Shown in pieces: positions 11,519 to 21,462 of a stretch of 64,000 bases of DNA. The notes below the pieces were generated by a model, which worked only from the letters and a program-made list of their open reading frames with translations, was not told where the DNA came from and did no database searches. Where the stretch lies: contig NC_091117.1 in assembly GCF_040183065.1 (NCBI RefSeq), forward strand, positions 111,169,001-111,233,000. Reading direction: 5' to 3'. Every line of letters begins with the position of its first letter. Positions within the stretch are counted from its first letter, which is position 1. Origin of the DNA: Periplaneta americana. Its lineage: Eukaryota > Arthropoda > Insecta > Blattodea > Blattidae. Both the position numbers and the translations under genes were made by a program.

Positions 11519-12080
11519 TTAGTTTTTGGGTTGTATGTGTAGGATTTTCATGTCTGTATTTATGTTATTGTATGTGTGATTAGCATTAGTTATGTGTTCG
11601 GCATATGTAGATGTATTGTGTCCTCTGGTTATTGCTTTAATGTGTTCTTTATATCGAGTTTGGAATGATCTGCCTGTCTGTCCAATGCATGTGAGTTTAT
11701 ATACGCTTGTGTGGTTGTATTTATTTGTTTGTGTTGTTTGTGTGTTGAGATGTCTTTGTAGTGTGTTTTCTGTTCTGTATGCTATGTTGTATTTCTGTTT
11801 TCTGAATGAGGATGCGATCTTTTGTGTGTTTCTCTTTTCGTATGTTAGTGTGATGTATTTCTTGTGTTCTTGTGTTTGTGTTGTGTTTTGTGTGTTTTTG
11901 TGTTTGTTGAATTTTTGTTTTGTCTTCCTTATGATGTTGGCTATTATGTTTGGGTTGTAACCATTTTCTTGTGCTATGTATTTGATTGTGTTCACTTCTT
12001 CATTGTAGTGTTGTTGGCTCATGGGTATGTTAAGTAATCTGTGTACCATTGTCCTGAATGCAGCATGTTTGTGTTTTTCC
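11519..12080 (-). pseudogene. Penelope GIY-YIG endonuclease domain, defective
   Basis: The frame ends at 11519 and stays open upstream to about 12080, where the element is truncated and the frame continues into foreign sequence. Family motifs seen: HKHAAFRTMVHRLL, ENGYNPNIIANIIRK, and VYKLTC directly joined to IGQTGRSFQTRYKEH. In relatives several residues (including a Tyr) separate these two halves, so part of the GIY-YIG active site is deleted. The domain normally nicks target DNA to prime reverse transcription. The residues beyond 12080 toward 12268 belong to the antisense of the mariner and should be ignored. Confidence 0.8.
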
Positions 12081-13180
12081 TCTACAAAATACAAGATCAC
12101 CAACATCTCAGCGAAGACGATTTTGATAGAAAAGTAGAATTTTGTGAACGGATGTCTCAGATAATTGAAGATGATCCAAATTTGACATACAATATATGTT
12201 TTAGTGATGAAGCGACTTTTTTTCTTAAAAGGGTTCATCAACAAACACAGTTGTAGATACTGGAACACTGAAAATCCTCATGTGTTTCGTGAAGATAATA
12301 CCCAGTTTCCTCAGAAGATCAATGTGTGGGCTGGAATTTTTGGGCTTGATATTGTTCGGCCGATTTTCATTGAAGAAAAACCTGACTGGAGAATTGTATC
12401 TGAACATATTAGAAAATGTAATTGATCCACTTATAATACTGTCGTAGAGAACTAAGTCAATGAAGGAAACTTGGTGTTGGACGAACAAAATTAGCATTTT
12501 TTTCAACAGGACGGAGCTCCCCCACACTATGCTGTACCTGTGCGATAATGGCTGGATAGAAGATTTCCTGGAAAATGGATTGGTAGGAGAGTTGCTGTAG
12601 AATGGCTGGCGAGATCTCCAGACCTGATGCCGCTTGACTTCTTCGTATGGGGTCATTTGAAATCCTCCTCTGCCTGAGAATATCAAGAATTGAAAAGTAG
12701 AATAACCCAATACTGTAATCGGATTAGTAAGGAAACACACCAAAACATTCCCGAGGAGTTCCAAAATAGACTGTATTACTGTTTAACCAACAATGGAACA
12801 CATTTTGAACACTTGATTCAGTGCAATATAATCTGTTTCTTGTCAGGTTGCCAGGCAAAAGATGTAAAATAAATTAATGAAGTGTATAAACAATTGAGTG
12901 CTCTTTCATATTTCAGTATTCAGTATAAAAATATAGCGATGTCATTTGAAATTTCAAAGTTGGGGTGGCTGGAGGTGAAATCTAAAATGCAATTAAGTCT
13001 GGTTTCAGATTTCCCTCTCAATATCTAAATTGACGTTTTTTTTTTGTTTAAATTGAATGCAATTTAAATAATTAGTTATTTAGATTGGGAAGTTTTGAAA
13101 TGAAACCCCTGTATAATGTACTCACCTGTCAAGCAAGAAAGTACCGGTATCACAGTTCCGCATAAAGGTTTTGTGAAATG

Positions 13181-13991
13181 TTAGGCCGAGTGCACACATA
13201 ATCAGACGCGACATGATGCTACATTTTGTTTAGAATGCCTCGCGATAGCTGATTTGCTGACTGTTTGGCTATGGAAAACTAGCCTAGGCTAGCAAATGGC
13301 GTCAGTGAAAGAGGACTGTCTATATGAAAAATTCTATTGTATTTGGTTATTATTTCCTAAGAATCCTTAATACGCCTAAAAATCTATATGATGGAAAGAG
13401 TCTTAAAATTAAATACTACTAATGTACTGCATAAATGTCATTTTGTATGTTTATGATTACTTTACGACTCACAATAAAGAAAAATAATATATTAAATAAA
13501 AAATTAGTGATAGTATAGAGCAGACAATTAGACTTACTACAAATTATTATTATTATCAATTATTATTATTCACGTGGTGCATTCATCTCATTTGCAATTT
13601 CTCGCATATTTTTAGAAACCACATTATTGTCGTGATATTGTTTCAAAAATTAAACAGAACATATCTTTCCTGTATGAAAACAACTAAATTATGTGCATCG
13701 AGCTCCATTATGAATAATGTGCACTACACAACAATAGTGTCTGTAGATAGTGAAGAAGTGCAATCATAGCCACTACTAACGCATGCGCAGTAGTACACTG
13801 CAGCTATCAGACTGTCTCCTCGCGACGAACTTCAGTTATTCGATGTTGTCTCTCCATGTCTCCTCGCGACCGTCATGTCGCGTCTGATTCTGTGTGCATC
13901 ACATCATAAGAAATCAATGGAAGACAAGTACCAACAGACAAAATGTCGCGTTGCGCCGCACCATGTCTGATTCTGTGTGTACCCAGCCTTA
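13181..13991. mobile_element. MITE-like element with TTAGGCC/CCTTA ends
   Basis: Left end TTAGGCCGAGTGCACACATA and right end, reverse-complemented, TAAGGCTGGGTACACACAGA are inverted relatives. Both continue into subterminal words with ATCAGACGCGACAT, repeated again at 13876-13896 and 14222-14278. There is no coding motif. It interrupts hAT element A just upstream of the surviving transposase exon. The lone end at 14222-14278 suggests a second, deleted copy. Confidence 0.6.
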
Positions 13992-13992
13992 G

Positions 13993-14480
13993 AGTTGTTG
14001 CAGAAGGAACTTCTTGGATCTTTTCAGGATTTTGATACATATTCCAAGGATATTCGCTTATTTCAGAACTCTTAGCCATTGAAATAGAGACAGTATCTGA
14101 AATGTACCAACTTGATCTCATTGACATGCAGACTAAAGATGAAACTGAAAGAAATATTTCATTCAAATCCAGAGTAAAATTTTACAAATGTCTCTCAGTT
14201 ATACAGTTTCCTAGCTGTCACGAGGCGTTGTAAAGCAAAATGTAGCATCGCGTCTGATTTTGTGTACACCTGGCCTAACACAAAAACTTGCAGCTAAAAT
14301 ATTAACAGTTTTCGAAAGCACTTATATAGGCTATGTGAGCAGACGTTTTCAAGGCTGAAATAAAAATAAAAATTTCCCTCAAGAATAACTAGTGACTATT
14401 TTCATCATTATTTACGCATATCAGTCACCAACTTCGAAAGAGATATAAATTTTCTTGCATCTAAAATTCAGCCGCAATCT
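13993..14480 (+). pseudogene. hAT transposase C-terminus (GTF2IRD2/ZBED-like)
   Basis: Reading across frames gives FQDFDTYSKDIRLFQNS, then YQLDLIDMQ (14112-14138) and FYKCLS (about 14181-14200), an interruption at about 14222-14278, then FESTYI, CEQTFSRLK (14335-14365), RITSDYFHHYLRISVTNF and INFLASKIQPQSS. This is the end of the RNase-H-like fold and the hAT dimerisation domain. The catalytic Asp residues lie upstream and are missing. Stops and frameshifts are throughout. The lineage is inferred from the order YQLxLIDxQ - FYKCL - CEQxFS. Confidence 0.75.
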
Positions 14481-14709
14481 TCTTATTATTGTAATGTCAG
14501 ATTTTCATTTGTACAATTGAAGCACATACTCTTTTGAGACTTTGTATTTATGAGTACCAAAGTTAGAAACGGTAATTTACATAATTTAGTTGCTATTTTG
14601 TTTAGTTATAATATTTCTTCAATTTCTTAATATGTAATAAGTAATTTATTAACGAAGAGAGTAATTCTGCATATATATTTCAATGATATTTATCATTCAT
14701 TTAACTGTA

Positions 14710-14932
14710 GTCGGCCTGGGTGGCACAGTCGTTATTGTGCTGCCCTTCTGTGTTCGAGGTTGCGGGTTCCATCTCAGCTCAGGTCAATGGCATTTAAGTG
14801 TGCTTAAATGCTCATGTCAGTATATTTACTGGAATGTAAAAGAACTCCTGCGGGTCAAAATTCTGGCATACCAACGACACTGATATAACCTCGGCAGTTG
14901 CAAGCATCGTTAAACAAAACATAATTAAATTA
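14710..14932 (+). mobile_element. tRNA-derived SINE, copy with target duplication
   Basis: Starts CGGCCTGGGTGGCACAGTCG (A-box region), has a B-box-like GCGGGTTCCATCTC, the family word GGCATTTAAGTGTGCTTAAA, and an A-rich end. It is flanked by an exact 11-bp repeat ATTTAACTGTA at 14699-14709 and 14933-14943. A second copy lies inverted at 33166-33363. Confidence 0.85.
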
Positions 14933-15017
14933 ATTTAACTGTAAGTTATGTCTGGTCCAGATCTCCTTCACTTCTTATCATTGTGGCCCACTCATACAAA
15001 AATGTTGCCGACCTTTG

Positions 15018-15474
15018 CTTTACTTTATAATCACTGGTTTTAATGAAAAACATATTTTCTTTATTAGGATAGGTATCTATAAGTTTAACTTTAATAATAT
15101 TCCGAATAGCTATAATTGGTTATCTGAATTTTGTACTTTTCTATTCAAATGTATTCTTTTTGCCTCTTTTATAACTTTTGATAAAATTACACAGCTTACT
15201 TCTTGAAGAACATGAGGATCATATTCATTACATTGCTATTCATTACATATAGATTCTTCTTTTTTAATAAATGAGATTTTTAAGTTCCTGCGTTATCTAC
15301 ATGTTTTTACTTTTGAATTTTTTCACAAAATTGAGTGGAGAACATGCAGTGACTCTGAAATGAAGTGAAAAATACATTACATTTATTCTTAATGTCAGTA
15401 GTACCAATATCATGTACGTTTTTTCCAAGATTCATTTTGTAGACATAAATGTAAATAATCACTAGATTCAGCAT
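15018..15474. other. unassigned DNA
   Basis: No recognised feature between hAT element A and the LINE fragment. Confidence 0.4.
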
Positions 15475-15777
15475 TTACGACCCTTTTTTAATTTTTAAAT
15501 TAATATTTTGAAATTGTTCAGTGACATTGGAAACACTTAGGATTTGTTTATCATCTTCAGACAAGCCATTGATTATAGGTTCTGTCGAACAGGAATTCAG
15601 TCTAATTCTGTGTATAAAACTTGTATCAGGGGTTGTACTATTTTCAGCTTGTATGCTGGTTGGGAAAACTACTCTACGACTAAGGTTTTCAGTTTCAAGG
15701 AGTGAATTTAATTTACTTTTATGGAAAAGTTCCGAGAGATAATCTATGTTTATGTCACTACAGATCACAAATTCCAT
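15475..15777 (-). pseudogene. LINE endonuclease fragment (CR1/Jockey type)
   Basis: A 100-codon minus-strand frame contains CSDINIDYLSE, the apurinic-type endonuclease motif (usually GDxNID), followed by TSFIHRI and PIINGLSEDDKQILS, which corresponds to the SDH motif region of this enzyme (here SED). The start codon is incidental; the element is truncated on both sides. The enzyme nicks target DNA for retrotransposition. The Gly-to-Ser change and missing His suggest it is inactive. Confidence 0.7.
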
Positions 15778-15879
15778 ATGAGGTTTCTAAAATCTTTTCA
15801 TTACAAATTCAATGTTGGCTATAAATATTAATAAATAATGTAGTTAGAAGTTTGATTTACATTATAAAAAGCAAGAAGT

Positions 15880-15960
15880 TATATTCCTCAGCAAGATTCG
15901 AACTTTCGATGTTTGGTTTTGTCCTCCAACGCATAAGCATGGACCTATTCAATGTTTATG
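15880..15960 (-). mobile_element. possible tRNA-like SINE fragment
   Basis: The minus strand contains AAGTTCGAATCTTGC, a good B box, about 45 bp after a weak A-box-like stretch. It could be chance; no second copy was found in this window. Confidence 0.3.
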
Positions 15961-16214
15961 TTAATAACTTACAATTTAGCTGTAGCAAGTGGTGTCGTAA
16001 CTTGGAGTTTGTTTATTTAATGTAATTAGATTTAATTTGATTAGTTTCGCAACAATTGGACTTCCTGTTATATCCTGTTATTTAAATATTTAATTTAGGG
16101 TTGATTTATTAACTCTTACTGTGCAAGATGCCCCTTATTTCAATAATTCTATATCACATTAAATAGTCATTGTCTACACTAAAGTATTATCGTCATTCCT
16201 CATTTCTCATCGTA
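15961..16214. other. unassigned DNA before the transposase
   Basis: No terminal inverted repeat could be found for the transposase that starts at 16215. Confidence 0.4.
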
Positions 16215-17208
16215 ATGGCAAATCGACGTGACATGAGACAGCGAGTTATAGCTCTAGTTGAGGCTGGATATGGGGCCAAATCTGCCGGCCATTTGGTCGG
16301 TATTCCTGGCAGTAGAGACGCGAGGTGGGTTCATCATTATCAAAATTCAGGGGAAGTCGAAAGTCGCCCTATTCCTGGGCATCCGCGGATTTCTTCATTG
16401 GAAGAGGATGCTTCCTTATTCGAGACAGTTCGACAGGACCCCTTTCGGACTGCTAGCGAAATAAGAGCAGCATCTAACTTTCCCAATTCCTCACAGAATG
16501 TGATCAACAGGTTGAGGAGCCATGGTAATAGGAGCCGGAGGGCTGCGCAAATGGAAATATTGGGGGAAGACAAGCTGTCGACCGTCTTGCCTTCGCAACC
16601 AATCAAGTGGATTTCGAGTGGAGAAATGTAGTTTTCTCCGACGAAACAACCATCTCGAATGATTACGAAGATTCTGTCCATGTCTATTGTGAGGATGGCC
16701 TCTGACATGATCAGTGCTATGTGCACCGACGTGAAAGATCGGAGCACTTTACATATCGTGTTGGGGGGTGAATGTCTTATGATGGGTCTGGCATTATAGA
16801 ACGCATTGATGGCTGGTTTAATGTGGAAACTTACGAGCACATTCTGGAAAATATATTCCTTTCTTCGGCCCGAGAACGTTTTCCCAAAGGAACATTGCTG
16901 TTCCAGCAGGATAACCATGCGGTGCACTATGCCGCAACCATTCGAAGATGGTTTCAAAGGAGATCCGAGATCGAAATCATTCATTGGCCTCCGAAGTCAC
17001 CTGATTTGGACGTCATCGAAAATTTATGGTCGGAATTGAAAAAGAGGATAGCCACCTATGCCTTCAAAATCGAGACAAATTGTGGGATCAAGTTGTTATC
17101 TGGGAAGATCACGCCAAGGATCAGAACTTATTCCACAATCTCGTGACATCCATGCCGGATAGACTTAGAGCTGTAATAGAAGCCGATGGCATGTGGACAA
17201 GATTTTAA
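16215..17208 (+). pseudogene. Tc1-like transposase with 35-residue D-E spacing
   Basis: ATG at 16215 opens an intact DNA-binding part (MRQRVIALVEAGYGAKSAG, GHPRISSLEED) up to a stop at 16629-16631. A frameshift near 16550 then leads to the catalytic core: first Asp in VVFSDETT near 16635, second Asp in FQQDNHAVH near 16905, Glu in SPDLDVIENLW near 17005-17030, and the tail ADGMWTRF ending at 17206. I count 35 residues between the second Asp and the Glu, one more than in Tc1. Stops interrupt it near 16703 and 16769, and another frameshift is near 17050. A related 3' fragment is at 8085-8510. Confidence 0.85.
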
Positions 17209-17359
17209 GTTTACAGGTATCTTTTTGTTTCTTATGTTTTTTTAATTGAGGAAGAATACTTTTAACTTCTACGTAAGATTTATTTTTTTTTAGACGAGGT
17301 TCAGTCCACTTGTAATACCGAGAAATTGGGCATAAATTATTTCATATTTTTCGACCAAT

Positions 17360-17607
17360 TGAGGAGCGTTTTTGCAAAAGTAGATAGATGCAGAAATCAA
17401 GATTTTACAGAAATTACACTAAGTGACAGGATCTATCGAGTTTTGAAAAAAACCTGGAAGGTTTGGTAGTCTCTATATACGGTATGAATCAATTTTGGTA
17501 AATCTGTTTTCATAGATCGATTCCGGAGGTAGAAAACATACGATATCCATAGGTAACTCACTTTCGAAAAAATCTGCATCTATCGACTTTTGCAAAAACG
17601 CTCCTCA
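17360..17607. mobile_element. MITE copy 4, outside the satellite
   Basis: 248 bp, same family as the inserts in the satellite at 6249-7669, with better matched ends (TGAGGAGCG ... CGCTCCTCA) flanked by AT on both sides. It lies 150 bp downstream of the Tc1-like pseudogene. Because it is outside the array it represents the free, mobile form of the MITE. Confidence 0.9.
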
Positions 17608-17639
17608 ATTAGACAATCGAGGGACTCTGAACAAATTAA

Positions 17640-17745
17640 TTACACCTCAATAAAAAAAAGTTTTACCGGGGATCGAACACGAGATGTTTCGGTTATACAG
17701 TGGAACCGACATGCTACTTTATGAGCTACTGAGACAAGACAGTGA
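17640..17745 (-). mobile_element. tRNA-derived SINE-like copy
   Basis: The minus strand gives GTCTTGTCTCAGTAGCTCAT, an A box (TAGCTCATAAAGTAGC), and the B box GTGTTCGATCCCCGG about 45 bp later, then a T-rich tail. It is the best-preserved member of the family at 8707-8800 and 9290-9365. Confidence 0.6.
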
Positions 17746-18393
17746 CATTAGCAGCAGTCCAGAATTTAGATCCCACAGCAGGAATTTGCCATTCGTTACA
17801 GAGAAGCAATGATATTTTGTGACCCGAGCTGTGTTGTGAAATTGTGGCCTTAACGTGGCTGTCTTCTTCGTCATCCTTATGCTGGTCCTTGTCCTTGTTG
17901 TAGTCCTTGTAACAATTCTTGTTGTATTTGTCATGGTATTTATCGTGGTTTTAGTCCTTATCGTGGTTCTTTCGTATTTCTAGTTGTGAACCATAATTAT
18001 CGTAGTCGTTATTGTAATCCTTGTTGTGGTGCTTTCCGTTGTCCATGTCGTCATCATTATCGTAGTCTTTGTCGTCTTTCTCGTGATTCTTATCGTCATC
18101 TTGTTGCCCTTGTTGTGATCCTAATCATGGTCCTAGTTGTCTTTGTCATGGTTCTGGTGCTTGTCGTAATGCTTGTCATGGTCCTTGTTGTGTCCATGTC
18201 GTAATCCTGACTGTTATCTGTATCGCGATGCATGTCCTGATCCTTACTGCAGTCGTTGTTATTATTGTCTTGTGTTCGTCTGTGTCGTGGTCCTATAATG
18301 GTCGTTGTTTCTTTGTCGTAATAATTATCGTGGTCATTATTGTTATCCAAGCCAGGGTGTTTTATTGCGATCACTGTCATGGTGCATGTCATA

Positions 18394-19011
18394 TTGTATT
18401 GTATTTATTAACATTCCATGGTATTCATACATTGTTTACAGCTAGAATATGGAACAAGTCAAAAAAGTTAATACTATTATAAAATCTTAATTTATAGTCA
18501 CAGTCTAATATACAGACGAGATTTACAATATAGTCTACTAGTACAACACAAAGTTTTAGTATCAATTTCATGAAGTGTTATTGAATGTCATGAATTCACC
18601 TACAGAATAGAAGGCGTGAGAAATTAGGTACTTCTTCAATTTGGCTCTAAATAATTTTATGTTTTGGGTTTCATTTTTTTATATCGATATGGAGGCTGTT
18701 AAAAACTTTTACTGCAATATAACGCAATCCTTTTTGATAGCACGATAGACTTGCCGATGGAGTATGGAAGTCATTTTTTGACGTGTATTTATGCTATGAA
18801 CTGTTGAATTAGTTACAAAGTTTTCACAATTACAAACGAGGAAGATTATTAATGAAAAGATATACTGACAAGCCATGGGCATTATTTGTAGTTTTTTGAA
18901 AATAGTCCTACACGATTCCCTGGATTTGGCACCTACTATTATTCTAATTACTCTTTTTTGTAATAGAAATATATTGTTACTAGGAATTTCCCCAGAATAT
19001 TATTCCAGTCG
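18394..19011 (-). mobile_element. LINE J 3' end, copy 1
   Basis: The minus strand carries the last part of a CR1/Jockey-type reverse transcriptase ORF (CRTIFKKLQIMPMACQ-like region at about 18870-18920 in broken frames), a 3' untranslated part and an (ATACA)-type tail at the left end. The same sequence occurs on the plus strand at 46180-47270. It is 5'-truncated and inserted in the 12-bp array. Confidence 0.8.
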
Positions 19012-19112
19012 TCCATGCCATGATATTTATAATGGTCCTTGTCCTTATCGAGATCATTATAATGATCCTTGATGTCTTTGCCATGATCTTTATCGTGGTC
19101 ATTGTTGTCTCT

Positions 19113-19659
19113 GAATAATTTCAAGGAAAAATTGTTCCGGAGCCGGGTATCGATCCCGGGACCCTTTGCTTAGCGCGCGAACGCTACCGACTGAGGTACC
19201 CCAGGAACTATACATAACACCGTCACAATTTTTCCTTTATATCCATACAACTCACATGAGCTGACAAGACGCCAGAACTCAGCTATGAGTGCACACAAAT
19301 GCTGTGTGAGTTAAATTGTGGCTTTCTGTTAACGTACCTCCAGTAACGAATGTATTATGCAAATCTGGCTTTCAGGTAGTAGCTCCCTGTAAAGCAGGTT
19401 TGAATAATTTCAAGGAAAAATTGTTCCAGAGCTGGGTATCGATCCCGGGACCCTTCGCTTAGCACGCGAATGCTTTACCGACTGAGCTATCCCAGGAAAT
19501 ATACACAACACCGTCACTACCGTTGTGTATAGTTCAGTCGTTAGAGCGTTCGCGCGTTAAGCGAAGGGTCCTGGGATCGATACCCGGCTCCGGAACAATT
19601 TTTCCTTGAAATTATTCAAACCTGCTTTACAGGAAGCTACTACCTGAAAGCCAGATTTG
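19113..19659. mobile_element. composite of three tRNA-like SINE units
   Basis: Two units on the minus strand (tRNA-like parts at about 19138-19206 and 19427-19500, period 289 bp) and a third on the plus strand (about 19530-19600). Each has a D-arm-like CTCAGTCGGTAGCG, a TTCGC...GCGAA anticodon-type stem whose loop reads GCGTTAA in the plus copy, and a perfect T stem CCGGG/CCCGG. A shared non-tRNA tail (TTTTTCCTTGAAATTATTCA) follows. The whole block is flanked by CATTGTTGTCTCT at 19100-19112 and 19660-19672, suggesting one insertion event. The units are too degenerate at the acceptor stem to be called tRNA genes. Confidence 0.7.
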
Positions 19660-20449
19660 CATTGTTGTCTCTATTGTGGTTATTCTCTGCTTTGTTGGGG
19701 TCCTTATCATAGTGCTTGTCATTGTAATGGCCTTTTCCTATCTTCTTTTGTCATGGTCCCTATCGTGGTTTTGGTCCTTATCGTGGTCCATGTCGTGATT
19801 CTTATAGTTGTTCCTGTTTTGTCCATGTCGCGTCCTTATATTGGTCCTAGTTGTCTCTAGCATGGTCTTTACCGTGATAATTGTTGCCTTTGTCATGTTT
19901 TTTATCGTGAACATTGTTGCCTTTGTCTTGGTTCTAGTTGTCTTTGTAATACCCCTTATCGTTCTTTCTGTCTTTGCCATGGTTCTTATCTTGGTCCATG
20001 TCGCGATTCTTATCGTGGTTCTTGTCTTCGTCCATGTCACGCTTCTTACATTGGTCCTTGTCTCTGCCATAGTCCTTATCGCGATCCTCATTCTCTGTCA
20101 TGATTTTTATCGTGATCATTGTTGTCTTTGTAGTGGTCTTTGTTGTCATTGTAATAACCCTTATCTTACTCCTTGTCTTTGTCATGGTCTTGGTCCTTAT
20201 CGTAGTCCTTGTCGTGAATCTTATCGTAGTATTGCGATCCTTAAAATGGTTCATGTTATGGTTCTTATCATCCTGAACCTTGTGGTGCGTGTCATGGACC
20301 ATGTCGTGATCCTTATCGTAGTTCTCGTCTTTATCCTTTTCGTGATTCTTATAGTGATCCGTATTCTCCTTCGCATAGTTCTTACCGCTGTCTTCGTCTT
20401 ATGAACCTTATCGTAGTGTTTGTCATGGTCTTTATCGTGTTCCTTACGG

Positions 20450-21462
20450 TTCGAGACGAATGTCTTCCACCGATTAGGGTCGCTGCGGATCCAGCCCAAT
20501 GTCACAGTCGAATTTGTCCATAGAGTTGCCTCAGAAGTGTCGTGGCCTGTCGCCTTGCTGAAGTAATTCAGCAGTCACGCTCCAACCAGAGCAGCTTGTA
20601 GTTCTAATCTTGGCAGCGTTACCTTCTTTACTGGTGCGAGTCTATTCTTGCTACAGGCTAGGCTGACGGAGACGCAGTCATCCTTGGTGGAACGGACGTA
20701 AATGACTGCTCCGTAGGCTCTTTCACTAGCATCACAAAAAACGTGAAGTTGGTGGATATATCGTTCGGAAGTGCCGATCCATCGAGGAATGCGTATTTGC
20801 GACAACTCTGAAAGGCTGGAGATCCACATGTGCCAACGAGTTCCTAGATCGTGTGGCAAGAGTTCGTCCCATTCCATTCCTCTGCACCACGTGTCCTGAA
20901 ATAGCAATTTTCCGGTGATGGATATTGGTGTCAAAAGTCCAAGTATGTCGTAGAATCTGGACGTTACACGCAGGAGTTGCCTCTTGCGGGTGGGTCCCTC
21001 CAGGAACGTTTCTGTGATGTCACGGTGATCTATGTAGAAGGTGTCAGATGACGTGTCCCACATTCCTCCCAGAACCTGTGTGTCAGTCTCGATTTTCCGA
21101 TCCTCGGCCTCCCAAAAACATCTTAACTGCTCGGAGTTAGTTGCCCATTTTACCATAGGTAGGCTAAATATATTCATCAGTTGTGTGAGTTCGTAGTACA
21201 GGGAGATTACTTGGTTATCATTTTCCCTGCTGGCCACAAAGTCGTCCATGAAAGTACTGGTACTGTTATCGATGAGACTGGCGGCACTAGGAAATGTGGA
21301 CTTGTGTAGGTAAGCAAGTTCCCTTAGTGCTGCTGAAAGGAGAAACGGACTGCAGGTAAGGCCAAAAGGTAGACGTGTAAAACGGTAGATAGTGACGTCA
21401 CTTGTCATTTCATATTTTCCTTCGTCATCTTGAGTTACGTTGTACCAGAAAAACCTGGTCAA
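20450..21462 (-). pseudogene. BEL/Pao reverse transcriptase and start of RNase H
   Basis: Minus-strand frame 21462-20575 carries RLPFGLTCSPFLLSAAL, the active-site box FMDDFVAS near 21245, SRFYDILGLLTPISITGKLL, and HVFCDASERAYGAVIY (RNase H start). After a stop at 20575 a second frame continues ATLWTNSTVTLGWIRSDP and WKTFVSN to 20450, where the array begins and the protein becomes a simple HDKDHDK-type repeat. The copy is non-functional. Confidence 0.9.

Larger units (their letters stand above)
11245..12080 (-). mobile_element. Penelope-like element, 3' fragment
   Basis: On the minus strand this carries the linker of a Penelope-like polyprotein (KHKHAAFRTMVHRLLNIP) followed by a GIY-YIG endonuclease and a 3' untranslated end. 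It is 5'-truncated and interrupts the DD41D transposase frame between LKLNKI and YKIQ. The 3' end contains a hammerhead-like motif at 11291-11334. These elements retrotranspose with a reverse transcriptase related to telomerase (family knowledge); that domain is not present here. Confidence 0.85.
10959..12850 (+). pseudogene. DD41D mariner transposase, interrupted
   Basis: The N-terminal helix-turn-helix part is at 10959-11240 ([17 protein letters not shown]). A Penelope insertion follows, and the catalytic part resumes near 12085: LSEDDFDRKVEFCERM, first Asp in CFSDEATFF near 12210, NVWAGIFG, second Asp in QQDGAPPHYAVPV near 12510, third Asp in SPDLMPLDFFVWG near 12620-12650, then the tail ending THFEHLI. 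I count 41 residues between the second and third Asp in this family. It is disabled by the insertion, by frameshifts near 12235 and 12380, and by stops, including one replacing a residue after AVPVR. Confidence 0.85.
10550..13113 (+). mobile_element. DD41D mariner-like element with long inverted ends
   Basis: Starts TACAGAGCTTTCATTTCAAA, ends in the inverse (right end reverse-complemented TACAGGGGTTTCATTTCAAA), and is flanked by TA on both sides (10548-10549, 13114-13115). The terminal inverted repeats are long, about 280 bp (10550-10832 against 12843-13113). Its transposase is split by a Penelope fragment at about 11245-12080. The TA target and the transposase type place it in the IS630-Tc1-mariner superfamily, DD41D (rosa-like) group. 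Confidence 0.85.
10297..15017 (+). mobile_element. hAT element A, nested host
   Basis: The left end reads CAGAGGTCGGCAACCTACGG and the right end, reverse-complemented, CAAAGGTCGGCAACATTTTT, the usual hAT terminal repeat. Flanking 8-mers are CTCTACTT (10289-10296) and CTTTACTT (15018-15025), matching at 7 of 8, as expected for the 8-bp hAT target duplication. Decayed hAT transposase of the GTF2IRD2/ZBED-like kind lies inside at 13993-14480. The element has since received a DD41D mariner (10550-13113), a MITE-like element (13181-13991), another element end (14222-14278) and a SINE (14710-14932). Confidence 0.8.
17867..20449. repeat. degenerate 12-bp tandem array
   Basis: Built from alternating 6-mers such as GTCCTT and ATCGTG or GTCGTG (12-mer roughly GTCCTTRTCGTG), heavily mutated but in register over three blocks: 17867-18393, 19012-19112 and 19661-20449. 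The blocks are separated by a LINE (18394-19011) and a tRNA-like composite (19113-19659). Because the period is a multiple of three, long open frames appear on both strands, rich in Val/Leu/Ile on one and Asp/Arg/Thr/Lys on the other; these are repeat artefacts unless shown to be expressed. The right edge abuts the broken BEL/Pao element at 20450. Confidence 0.85.

Noticed and set aside
11592-11960. 122-codon Cys/Val-rich plus frame
   Set aside because: Antisense of the Penelope GIY-YIG region.
12225-12764. 179-codon minus frame
   Set aside because: Antisense of the DD41D transposase catalytic domain.
19138-19600. Genuine tRNA genes
   Set aside because: The T stem is good but acceptor stems mismatch, a Cys-like C33 replaces U33, and the units share a non-tRNA tail and recur as SINEs.
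19808-20404. 198-codon hydrophobic membrane-protein-like frame
   Set aside because: It is the translation of the 12-bp array; the opposite strand is equally open.
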